40,927 nt of DNA, taken from NCBI GenBank assembly GCA_031264145.1, contig JAISEK010000132.1, positions 1 through 40,927 on the forward strand, written 5' to 3'. Shown here piece by piece: positions 23,053 through 31,242 of this stretch. Made by a program: the position numbers and the translations under genes. The notes beneath the pieces are model-generated. The model saw only the letters and a list, made by a program, of their open reading frames with translations, was not told the DNA's origin and searched no databases. Position 1 is the stretch's first letter. The number at the start of each line of letters is the position of its first letter. Origin of the DNA: Deltaproteobacteria bacterium (GTDB lineage: Bacteria; Desulfobacterota; Desulfarculia; Adiutricales; Adiutricaceae).

Positions 23053-24858
23053 TCACTTGGGCAGGGGCACGGCCACGGCCTCCAGCGTTATCAGGTGGCC
23101 GCGGTTGGACAGGATATCCCCTATGTCCCTCTTGACCACGTTGAGGGCGTTGGACATGCCCCGGCTGTAGCTGTCCTGGCCCTTGAAGCTCTCGGAGGCG
23201 GCATTGACCTCCCTGGCGAGCAATTCGACGTCCAGGCCGGTCAGGTTCTGCAGTGAGGCCTTGTAGTAGGCGAACTGTCTGGCCATGGCCACCTCCAGGT
23301 CGACCATGTCGCCCTCCAGCTCGGCCACCTTTCCCCTGGACTGGGCCACCTCCTCGGCAATCGCCGCCCGCTCGGCTTTGCTCCCGGTCAGGTCCAGGGC
23401 CTTCTCCTTGTGCTCGATCAGGGACTCCTCCCGGCGGATGGAGTCGTGGACCCTGACTCGCCTCAGGCTGGTGTCCCTGATGCCGTAGGCGGCGTACAGC
23501 GCGGCGTGGAAGCCGCTCTCGGCCTGGCTGGCCAGGTCGGCGGCCTTGAGCTGGTCGAACTCGGCGAAGTCGTCCAGGAGCGAGGCCAGGGCCGCCTTCT
23601 GTCCCTCGCTCTCCAGGAGGGGCGCCATGGCCCCTATCCTCGCGGTGGCCCCCAGGGACATGATGGCCTCAAGGCTCATGGGGCCGGCGGCCGGGGGCTC
23701 GCCCGATGGGGCCTGGGGCCCGCCTGCCGTCCCCTCCCTGGCCTCCAGTTCCCTGAACTCGCCACTGAGGACCGACAACCGTCCGCTGCCGGGGGTATTC
23801 GGGGCCGACAGGGCCAGCCTGAGGCCCAGATCAGGGGATCTGGTCGCGCCGGTCCTGGAGTGGCTGGGCAGTTCCCGGCGCTTGCCGGGCAGGATGTCCC
23901 CTCCGCCGTCGCGGAAGCCGCCGCCCTTCACGAGCAGGCCCCCCTCCGGGCCGTGGAGGCGCCGATCGTACGACAGCCTGTAGTTGTCGAGGATCAGCTC
24001 GGCCACGTTGCCGGCGGTGTCATGGAGCCCCAGCGGGTTGGGGGCCAGGCTGCCGATTGGCAGCGGCCCCTCCCTGGGGCCGGACTCGTCCGAGAAGAAG
24101 GCGAACTGGCTGAGGGACATCTGGCCTGGGTTGGGGAACAACGGCTCGAGGTCCCGTTCCGCCGCGGCGACCATGTGGCCGCCCCTGGCCGCGTATTCCC
24201 ACTCGGCCTCGGTCGGAAGCCGGATGATGCCGACGTACTTGGGATCCGGGGTGAAGGAGAGGAGGGCCGGGCGATCGTTCCGGGCCAGCCAGGCCTCGTA
24301 CCTGGACACGAAGTCGTCAACCTCGGTCCTGGAGAAGCCGGTCTTGGGCATCTCCGAGCCTGGCCCCAGGACGCCGCAGCCCTCCATGACCGCCTGCCAC
24401 TGCCCGACGCTCACCTCGTACTTGCCCATGAGGAACAGCTGGTCCCCGGCCCTGTCCCCCAGGCTGGCGGCCGCCTTGTCCCTGTAGGGCGGGTTCATGT
24501 TCTCCAGCCTGAAGGACGAGGCCAGGAAGGACTCGAAGGGCCGGTCGACGAACCCCATCGCGTTCGGGCCGGAGAAGCCCTGCCGGACCTCAAGATCGCC
24601 AAGATAGCCGGCCGCCGGGACGGCCACCGCCCTGAAGGCCATCCTGAGTCCGCAGGGCATGGGTAGCTCCAGGTCCGCCTGGTCCGGCCTGGGGTTGAAG
24701 AAGGCCGGGTCTGGGGAATCCTGGGCCAGGGCTGGCCCGGGGGCGGCCGACATGAGAAGGGCCAGGGACAGGAGAGAGGCCATGAGCATGGCCGCAATCC
24801 TCACGGGCCAGCCGGCCCGAACAGCCAAAATAGTGGACACTTTGCCGTTTACCCCCAT
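23053..24858 (-). CDS. TagR-like secreted protein with FGE-sulfatase fold (copy 1)
   Basis: A 601-aa paralogue of the next gene, 106 bases upstream of it. Signal peptide at residues 18-45 (IAAMLMASLLSLALLMSAA, cleavage at ALA-Q). The shared block LPMPCGLRMAFRAVAVP is followed by LMGKYEVSVGQWQAVM, RLPTEAEWEYAARGG, NPLGLHDTAGNVAEL, VKGGGFRDG and PDLGLRLALS. No catalytic cysteine pair is seen in the segment after KGGGF. The C-terminus (about 430-601) is a long helical region. In Pseudomonas, TagR, with this fold, acts in the periplasm upstream of PpkA; by family this pair may do the same for the PpkA-like ectodomain encoded here. The start ATG 24858 lacks a strong ribosome site; internal ATGs at the hydrophobic core are alternatives. 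Confidence 0.82.
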   Translation of the reverse strand: MGVNGKVSTILAVRAGWPVRIAAMLMASLLSLALLMSAAPGPALAQDSPDPAFFNPRPDQADLELPMPCGLRMAFRAVAVPAAGYLGDLEVRQGFSGPNAMGFVDRPFESFLASSFRLENMNPPYRDKAAASLGDRAGDQLFLMGKYEVSVGQWQAVMEGCGVLGPGSEMPKTGFSRTEVDDFVSRYEAWLARNDRPALLSFTPDPKYVGIIRLPTEAEWEYAARGGHMVAAAERDLEPLFPNPGQMSLSQFAFFSDESGPREGPLPIGSLAPNPLGLHDTAGNVAELILDNYRLSYDRRLHGPEGGLLVKGGGFRDGGGDILPGKRRELPSHSRTGATRSPDLGLRLALSAPNTPGSGRLSVLSGEFRELEAREGTAGGPQAPSGEPPAAGPMSLEAIMSLGATARIGAMAPLLESEGQKAALASLLDDFAEFDQLKAADLASQAESGFHAALYAAYGIRDTSLRRVRVHDSIRREESLIEHKEKALDLTGSKAERAAIAEEVAQSRGKVAELEGDMVDLEVAMARQFAYYKASLQNLTGLDVELLAREVNAASESFKGQDSYSRGMSNALNVVKRDIGDILSNRGHLITLEAVAVPLPK

Positions 24859-25366
24859 GACAACGAAGGCGCGTTCAAGGACCAGGGGCCATCGCGGCCT
24901 TTAAGCCCGACCAACGGAAACGGTGGACGCCAGACCGTGTAACCGCAAAAGGACGGAAGCGCATTTGTGCCCCGACAGCCATCCTGGGGCGAAGGCCATG
25001 GCCGCGGATCCCCGTGGTCGCCCCGCCGGACAGGGGATCGCGCCAGACCCTGGCCGGCAGCCTCCCGGCCAGGGAGGCCGGCTCGCGGGCCGAAGACAGC
25101 CCCCTCTGGCAAGAAGCCATCCCCGGGATGGCCGCCAGGCACCATGGCCGGGGCAGGATCAGGGCCGCGGCAGCCAGGCGTGGCGGGCATCCGGGGGGAT
25201 ACCGGCCGTGGCCACAGGCGCGAGGCGACGGGAGATGGGCCAAGGGACCCAAGGGCCCATCCTGGCGCGCCCGCCGCCGCTCCTGGGGCCGCCACACGGC
25301 CAGGGAGCCCACCAGACGGCTTGTCGGGGCCGCCGCGGGGCCCCGATGCCCTGTCATGGCTACGCA
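24859..25366. other. GC-rich intergenic region, no gene recognised
   Basis: About 510 bases between the second vWA gene and the first TagR-like gene. Open frames of 150-170 codons exist on both strands but are arginine/proline/glycine-rich, overlap each other and match nothing I know; such frames are expected in GC-rich DNA. It may hold a promoter for the TagR-like genes or the decayed remainder of the truncated vWA gene. Confidence 0.5.
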
Positions 25367-26329
25367 CTATTGTTGGCTGGCCAGGCCAGACAGGACGTGC
25401 CCGACGAGCCAGCCGACGGTCTCGGCCGCGTCGGCGATATCGGCGGCCTCGACGTCGAAGTAATTGTCCGCGCCGTTGAACGAGAGGGACGAGATGGTCC
25501 TGTAGGCCTCCTCGGCAGCGCCATGGTCCAGGCGCCCGGCGGGAGTCTTGACGTGGATTGGCAATATGACCACGCCCTTGCTTGCGGCCAGCAAGCCCAG
25601 GCTTTCCGGGGTGTGGGCCGTGGAATTGCGCTCGTCGGCCGTGTCCAGCGGGCCGTCGTCGGCGATGAGAATGATGAGCTTGGCGTCATAGGGGTTGTCG
25701 GGCCAGCGAAGATCATTCAAGGCCGTTTCCAGCCCGGCCAGGGGATCCTTGCCGAAGGAGGGCCCGGGCGCCCCGGCCTCGCCGACCCCGGCCATGGCCG
25801 ACTCGAGGGCCCGGCGGCCAGAGGCCTTCCTGAAGTCGGAGACAATCCTGGTGACCTCCCCATGGCCGGGGGTGGCACCTGCGCCGCCGAAGGCCACCAC
25901 GGCCAGGGAAACCCGGTCCTCCCGGCCCTCCTGGACGACGCGGTCGAAAAATCCCCGCATGACGTCCTGGAGCCGCCTGATCAAAGGGGCCATGGGGAAG
26001 CCCGCGTCGATGACGAGGGCCACGTGGAACCGGTCCGGCGACGCCTGGGCGGCGTCGGCCGCCACCAGGACGCCCCGGTCGGCCTGGACGGCTGCCGTTG
26101 GCCATGTCTTCCCGGGACCATTGCCGGAAAGGGGGCCGGATTCCCCCTGGCCAGGCGGGGGCAAGGCACCGGCGTCGGGGGCCTGGCCATCCGGGACGAA
26201 AACTGGCGGATGGCCGCGGGGGGCAAGAACCGGCCCGGCCAGGGCGCATCCGGCCCCGGGACAGGCGAGAAGAGCGAGAAGGGCCAGCGGGAAAAGGACG
26301 GCGAACGGGAAGGCCCTATGCCATTTCAT
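25367..26329 (-). CDS. Secreted vWA-domain protein with degenerate MIDAS (short PpkA-ectodomain paralogue)
   Basis: A 320-aa protein from ATG 26329 with a hydrophobic signal (AVLFPLALLALLAC). LLAC at residue 23 could be a lipobox, so it may be a lipoprotein. The vWA domain (about residues 100-310) is clearly related to that of the 767-aa protein 2.4 kb upstream: shared phrases include EDRVSLAVVAF, IVSDFRKAS, LNDLRWPD, HTPESLGLLA and EEAYRTISSLSF. The metal site is destroyed: the DxTxS of the paralogue is VIDAGFP here (D108, G110, P112). It also lacks the paralogue's SH3-like and C-terminal helical domains. It looks like a duplicate specialised for metal-independent binding or on its way to decay. 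Confidence 0.75.
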   Translation of the reverse strand: MKWHRAFPFAVLFPLALLALLACPGAGCALAGPVLAPRGHPPVFVPDGQAPDAGALPPPGQGESGPLSGNGPGKTWPTAAVQADRGVLVAADAAQASPDRFHVALVIDAGFPMAPLIRRLQDVMRGFFDRVVQEGREDRVSLAVVAFGGAGATPGHGEVTRIVSDFRKASGRRALESAMAGVGEAGAPGPSFGKDPLAGLETALNDLRWPDNPYDAKLIILIADDGPLDTADERNSTAHTPESLGLLAASKGVVILPIHVKTPAGRLDHGAAEEAYRTISSLSFNGADNYFDVEAADIADAAETVGWLVGHVLSGLASQQ

Positions 26330-26559
26330 GGAATGCCCCAAAGCGAACACCCGATGGTGGACGAAAAGAGATGAGGAGCGACCCTGGCCCCGATACGCCT
26401 CTGAGGCAGCGAAAATGGCCACCCATATCCGGGAAACAGCGGCCTGGGCGGCCAAGACGGTCGGCGCCGCGCCGTCGGCCAGATAAAAAAGGCAACGGCC
26501 CCTTCTCGGCCTGGCCCCTGCCCCGCCACGGCCCCAGGCCCCGGCGTCCCTCCCCAGGC

Positions 26560-27750
26560 CTAGAGGTCGCGCATGCCCTCAGAGGGCTCGATGTCGGCCA
26601 GGCTGGTGTAGGCGCAGCCCGAGGCCGCGGTCATGAAGAGGATGGCCAGGATGGCGGCGGCGGCCAGCTTGCGGGCCGACAGGGAGCAGACCGCCTCCCC
26701 CGCCCCCAGGCTGTCGCCGAAATAGGCGTTGAGCGTCTTGGCCAGGAGCAGGAACAGGGCCTCGGCGCCGATGGTGGCCAGGAGGCCGGTCAGGGCCGAC
26801 TGGCACGCGGTGAAGACCAGGAGCCGGAACTTGCTGATGCCCAGAAGGGCCAGGACGGACAGCGACCGGCGCATCTTGGCCACCTGGTCGATGGCCCCGC
26901 TGGCCGCCGAGGCGAAGGCCCCGCCGCCGACGACGACGAAGAGGGCCAGGAAGACGACGGTGAAGGAGTGGTCCAGGTCCTGGACCAGCCTGATCTGGGC
27001 CGCCTGGGTAACTGCGTTGACCTGGAAGTCCAGGAGAAAGACCCGCAGCCTCTCGACGCCGTCGAGGTCCCTCGAGTAGAGCCTGAAGCGGGAGAACGGG
27101 GCCTGCTCAAGGGGCCTCTCGGCGCCGTCCCAGCCCAGCTCGGGGATGGCGAAGCCGCTGCGGTAGTCCTCGGTCATGCGCATCAGGTCAAGGGAGCAGA
27201 AGACGTTGTAGCCGGGCGTGACGTGGCGCGGGATGACCCCCAGGACCTCTAGGGGCAGCCTGGCGTACTCGTCGCGGCCCTGGCGCCGCCGCCCGACCCT
27301 GCCTTCCAGCCTGGAGCCGGCCTGGAGGCCCAGCTTCTCGGCCACCCCCTGGGAGACGAAGATCTCGCCCACCGCCAGCGGCCGGTCCAGGGCACTGGCC
27401 TCGTAGGCCTCCCGCAGCAGGGGATCGCCCGGGGCGGTGGCCGAGAGGTCGCCGTCAAAGGAAGGGAAGCCCTCGGCCATGAGGTTCATGGTCGCCGAGA
27501 TGGCCCTGGTCTCGGGGATGATGAAGGCCGCGTCGGGGTGGCCGGCCACCTCCTCGAAGAACTCGGGCTTGAAGGACTGGGTGCCGATGGGCGAGAGCTC
27601 CAGGTTGCGGGGATTGTCCAGGAGCCGGCGGGTAAGGGTCCCGACTATCCCGTCCCTGATGCCCAGGACGGTGAGCATCGGCACCATGAAGGCGATCATG
27701 GAAAAGACGGAGCAGAACGAATACAGCCAGTCGTGCCTGTAGCGCCTCAT
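26560..27750 (-). CDS. TagS-like ABC permease (MacB/FtsX type)
   Basis: A 396-aa inner-membrane permease. A first membrane helix (about residues 11-31) is followed by a large periplasmic domain (32-250), then three helices near 265-295, 310-345 and 360-380, the FtsX/MacB layout. The N-terminal run RRYRHDW, followed by the helix and NPRNLELSPIG, matches what I recall of TagS. TagS with TagT forms a transporter-like complex that acts upstream of PpkA rather than moving a known substrate. It is preceded by the ATPase gene. The ATG at 27750 may not be the true start: the frame is open a further 11 codons (TILKLA just before the ATG), so a non-ATG start is possible. Confidence 0.8.
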   Translation of the reverse strand: MRRYRHDWLYSFCSVFSMIAFMVPMLTVLGIRDGIVGTLTRRLLDNPRNLELSPIGTQSFKPEFFEEVAGHPDAAFIIPETRAISATMNLMAEGFPSFDGDLSATAPGDPLLREAYEASALDRPLAVGEIFVSQGVAEKLGLQAGSRLEGRVGRRRQGRDEYARLPLEVLGVIPRHVTPGYNVFCSLDLMRMTEDYRSGFAIPELGWDGAERPLEQAPFSRFRLYSRDLDGVERLRVFLLDFQVNAVTQAAQIRLVQDLDHSFTVVFLALFVVVGGGAFASAASGAIDQVAKMRRSLSVLALLGISKFRLLVFTACQSALTGLLATIGAEALFLLLAKTLNAYFGDSLGAGEAVCSLSARKLAAAAILAILFMTAASGCAYTSLADIEPSEGMRDL

Positions 27751-27862
27751 GGCCAGTTTCAGGATGGTGGACGTAGGCGACTCCTAGAGGTGCCGTTCGG
27801 GGGAACACGTGGGCGCGGCGGAGGACAGGACAGGGCGATAAGGCTGAGGCCCCCCGCCGTCT

Positions 27863-28708
27863 TCAGTGCATCAGGCCCTGGCCCGGGGCAGCGACGGGGG
27901 GAAGCCCCCCTTTGGCCAGGTCGACGATGGGCGACACCCTGGCCTCGATGGGCTGGCCCTCCTGCCCCGGCGAGCAGCTCACGCGCCAGACCTTGAACTG
28001 GCCGGTCCTGACGCGGCCGTGCTCGTGGGTCGAGACGACCAGGCTGCTGTCGCGGCAGAGCTCCAGGAGGAGCGCGAAGACCCTGTCGGCCGTCGGGGGG
28101 TCGAGCGAGGCGGTGGGCTCGTCGGCCAGGACCAGGCTGGGGCCGTGGATGAGGGCCCTGGCGATGGCGCAGCGCTGGCGCTCGCCGACGGAAATCTGGC
28201 TGGGCAGCTTGCCGAGGAGGTGCGCTATGCCCAGGGCCGCCGACAGATCCCCCAGGCGCCCCCTCTTCTCGGCCCTTGGGAACCCTGGCTTCAGGTCGGC
28301 CGGGAGGGTGATGTTGTCGGCCACGGACAGGAACGGGAGGAGCCCGCCTGTCTGCATTATGTAGCCGAGCTCGGATCTTCTCAGGGTCTCGAAGACGGCA
28401 TAGCGGCCCCTCCGCCAGATGCCCCAGAGGTCGTGCCACTTGGCCTGGCCCACGGGCCTGAAGGAGAAGTCGTCGGCCGAGTCGGGCCTGAGGATCATGG
28501 CGATCATGTCCAGGAGGGTGCTCTTGCCGCTTCCCGAGTCGCCGATGAGGGCCAGATGCTCCCCCTGGCCGACGGTAAGCCCATCGACCCTCAGGCGGTA
28601 GCCTGGCCCGCCCTGGCGGGTCTTGACCAGGTTCTGGCACCTGAGGATGGCGTCGTCCCGTTTTTCCGGGCCCCGTCCCTGGACTGGCTGGCTCTCTGGT
28701 ACGTTCAT
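27863..28708 (-). CDS. TagT-like ABC ATPase
   Basis: A 281-aa ATP-binding subunit of the LolD/MacB type. Motifs: Walker A GDSGSGKST (near residue 57), Q-loop YIMQTGG, signature ISVGERQR (V in place of the usual G at position 3), Walker B LVLADEPTASLD and the switch histidine in VSTHEHGR. It has a longer C-terminal tail than usual (about 50 residues) with no recognised domain. Its partner is the permease 112 bases downstream. It comes 64 bases after the PpkA-like ectodomain gene, so ATPase, permease and sensor are probably one transcript. The order differs from Pseudomonas, where tagQRST precede ppkA. Confidence 0.88.
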   Translation of the reverse strand: MNVPESQPVQGRGPEKRDDAILRCQNLVKTRQGGPGYRLRVDGLTVGQGEHLALIGDSGSGKSTLLDMIAMILRPDSADDFSFRPVGQAKWHDLWGIWRRGRYAVFETLRRSELGYIMQTGGLLPFLSVADNITLPADLKPGFPRAEKRGRLGDLSAALGIAHLLGKLPSQISVGERQRCAIARALIHGPSLVLADEPTASLDPPTADRVFALLLELCRDSSLVVSTHEHGRVRTGQFKVWRVSCSPGQEGQPIEARVSPIVDLAKGGLPPVAAPGQGLMH

Positions 28709-28772
28709 GGGTATCCCCGGGTGAAGGCGCCCGGCCAGGCCCGGAAGGGCCGGCCGGGAAAGGGGCGCGGGC

Positions 28773-31076
28773 CTAGGGCAGCGCGTTCAGGGGGACCCTG
28801 TAGAGCCAGTCGCCCTGGTCGACCCCGGAGAATTTGGCCCACTTGTTGTCCTTGTCGAACTGGTCGTAGAGCTCGATCTTGGACTTCAGCACCCTCACGA
28901 AGTTGTCCTGCTCTATGGCGCTCATGTTGTACCAGTCGGTCTCGGTCTTGCCCATGATGACGCTCTGGTACGGAAGGTCGGCGAGGAACTCGCCCATGAC
29001 GCCCATGTCGCCCAGCGTGGTCTCAGGCTTGAGGGCGAATGACTGGGGATCGTTGACGATCTGGGCCGAGGCCGACAGGATGCTCTGGAAGAAGTCCCTG
29101 GACTGGGTGTCCAGGGCCTGGTCGGCCTTCTCCATGATGACCCGCAGCTGGCGGCTAAGCGAGCTCAGCTGGTTCTTGGTTAGGAGGACGGCCACCTCCA
29201 CCGTGGGCACCTCGGAGCTCTCCTGGCCCGGCAACCCCTCCAGGCTGGAAAGGTCCTTGTCGGCTATCCAGGAACGGACCACCTGGGGGGCCTTGACCTC
29301 GTTGACCGAGCCCAGGTAGTTGAGCCTGATGGAATAGCCCAGCCGCTGGCCAATCTGGGCCGCCTTGATGACGGCCGGGTCGGTGTTGTTGGGCCGCGAC
29401 GAGACTATGGTCCCCTTGGGGGCCGGCACCCGTCCGCCGCCCGACTCCTCGGCTATCTGATCGGGCACCAGTATGGCGCCGGACGTCCCGCCGGGACCGC
29501 GGACATTCCCGCCCTCCGGCTGCCGGAGGGGCTCCGCCACCCGCTCGGCGAACCGCTCCCCCTCGGTCGAGGGGTCGAGGTCCTGGGCGTAGGGGCCGTC
29601 GCTGACGTCGATGCCGAAGATCTGGTTCTCCAGGTTGAGCATGACTGTCGAGGCGGTCGTGCCGAAGGTCTCCGAGGCGTACACGTTGTCATCGGTGGAG
29701 ATGTCGATGTAGTTGTCCATGTCGGCGAACGAGATGGAGGAGATGGTCCGGTAGGCCTCCTCGGCCGCGGCATGGTTTTTGCGGCCGGCGCGCGTCTTGA
29801 CATGGATGGGCACTATGGCGATGCCCCTGCTTTCGGCCAGGTGCCCAAGGCTCTCCGGGGTATGCCAGGTGGAATTGTAGCCGTCCCAGGAGGGCAGGGG
29901 GCCGGCGTCGGTGATGAGGATGATGATCTTCCCGTCCTCCCCGCTGTCCGGCCACCTCAGGTCATTTATGGCCATGTCCAGCCCGGCCAGGGAATCCTCG
30001 CTGAAGGAGTGGGTGGAGACCTTGGCCTCGGTGACCCGGCCCAGGGCCGACTCGAAGGACCGGCGGTCACTGGCCTTCCTGAAGTTGGAGACGATGGTGG
30101 AGACGTACCCGAGAGCGGGGGTGGCCTTGGTGCTGTTGCGGAAGGCCACCACGGCCAGGGAGACGCGGTCCTCCTGGCCCTCCTGGATGATGCGGTCGTA
30201 GAAATCCCTGGTTATGTCCAGGCACTGCTCGATGTAGGGGGCCATGGAGATGGTCGTGTCGATGACGAAGGCCACGTACACCTGGTTGCCGCTGGGCCCC
30301 TGCCCCGCGTCGTTGGCCGCGACCAGGACGCCCCCGTCGGCCTGGCCGGCGGACGGGGCCATCCCCGGCCCGTCCTGGGCCAGACGGTCGGCGCTCCCGT
30401 CCCGCGACAGGGCCGAGGACGCTCCGTCGGAGCCGGGGTCGATGGAGGCCACCTCCAGGAGCTTGACCGAGTCGAAGGTCTGGTCATCGTAGCCGAAAAT
30501 GGGGATGATGTAGAAATGGTCCTTGGGGACGGTGCCCTTCTCGAAATCGGGCTCCATGGCCACGACCGGGAAGTCGGCCGGGGGCTTGGAGCTGGTCTGC
30601 AGAAAACCCTTGAACTGCCTCTCAATCCTGTCCAGGGCCTCATTGACGTTCGGCTCGTTGCCGACGGCCAGGAGGTCGTCGTAGCTCTTGAAGAACAACA
30701 TGGGCTTGCGGCCCTCGGCCTGCGTGAAGAGCAGGACCATGGCCTTGTTGAACTCGGAGGTGATGTCGGCCCTCAGCCAGGCCTTGTCCCTGCCAACCGA
30801 GTTGGGGGCGCACAGGAGCCAGTCCAGCCCGTTGACCTCCCTCCGCTCGTACACGTAGAGGACGGTGAAGGGGTCGAGGGCGTCGCCCCGCGGGGCGTCG
30901 GGCTCCGAGTGCCAGAAGGCGTCAGGGTGGACGATGACCCGCTGGTATATGGTCGTCTTGTTGGGCACCAGCAGGGGGGGCTCGGCCAGGGCGCGCCCGG
31001 CGGCGAGCAGGGGGAGGAGAGCCAGGATGGCGGCCAGGGGAAAACCGGCGAATGGGGCAATTTTATGTTTTCTCAT
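28773..31076 (-). CDS. Secreted PpkA-ectodomain-like protein (SH3-like, vWA, helical C-terminus), no kinase
   Basis: A 767-aa exported protein, from ATG 31076 with a signal peptide (residues 1-31, cleavage at ALA-E). Residues 35-135 form an SH3-like domain (TTIYQRVIVHPDAFW, LYVYERREVNGLDWLL, KAWLRADI). A linker leads to a vWA domain (about 266-480) with an intact MIDAS: VIDTTISMAPYI (D273, T275, S277), then VAFRNSTKATPALGYVS, LAGLDMAINDLRW and IILITDAG. The C-terminus (about 640-767) is helical and ends YRVPLNALP. This domain order, and these phrases, match the periplasmic half of the type VI secretion kinase PpkA as I recall it. There is no kinase domain, no transmembrane anchor and no cytoplasmic part, so it must signal through a partner. 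Confidence 0.82.
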   Translation of the reverse strand: MRKHKIAPFAGFPLAAILALLPLLAAGRALAEPPLLVPNKTTIYQRVIVHPDAFWHSEPDAPRGDALDPFTVLYVYERREVNGLDWLLCAPNSVGRDKAWLRADITSEFNKAMVLLFTQAEGRKPMLFFKSYDDLLAVGNEPNVNEALDRIERQFKGFLQTSSKPPADFPVVAMEPDFEKGTVPKDHFYIIPIFGYDDQTFDSVKLLEVASIDPGSDGASSALSRDGSADRLAQDGPGMAPSAGQADGGVLVAANDAGQGPSGNQVYVAFVIDTTISMAPYIEQCLDITRDFYDRIIQEGQEDRVSLAVVAFRNSTKATPALGYVSTIVSNFRKASDRRSFESALGRVTEAKVSTHSFSEDSLAGLDMAINDLRWPDSGEDGKIIILITDAGPLPSWDGYNSTWHTPESLGHLAESRGIAIVPIHVKTRAGRKNHAAAEEAYRTISSISFADMDNYIDISTDDNVYASETFGTTASTVMLNLENQIFGIDVSDGPYAQDLDPSTEGERFAERVAEPLRQPEGGNVRGPGGTSGAILVPDQIAEESGGGRVPAPKGTIVSSRPNNTDPAVIKAAQIGQRLGYSIRLNYLGSVNEVKAPQVVRSWIADKDLSSLEGLPGQESSEVPTVEVAVLLTKNQLSSLSRQLRVIMEKADQALDTQSRDFFQSILSASAQIVNDPQSFALKPETTLGDMGVMGEFLADLPYQSVIMGKTETDWYNMSAIEQDNFVRVLKSKIELYDQFDKDNKWAKFSGVDQGDWLYRVPLNALP

Positions 31077-31242
31077 GTCAAGTGACCCGAAGTGGACGCC
31101 CGGCCATGGCCGGGGGGATAAGGATCGACTCTGGCTCCGATCCATCATGGTGGCCCTGGCCCATGCTGGCCAGGCGCGAGACTTGCCTGCCCTGCCCCTG
31201 CGGCTTTAACCCAGGGCCGGGGAGCCCTGGACCGCCGGCCGG

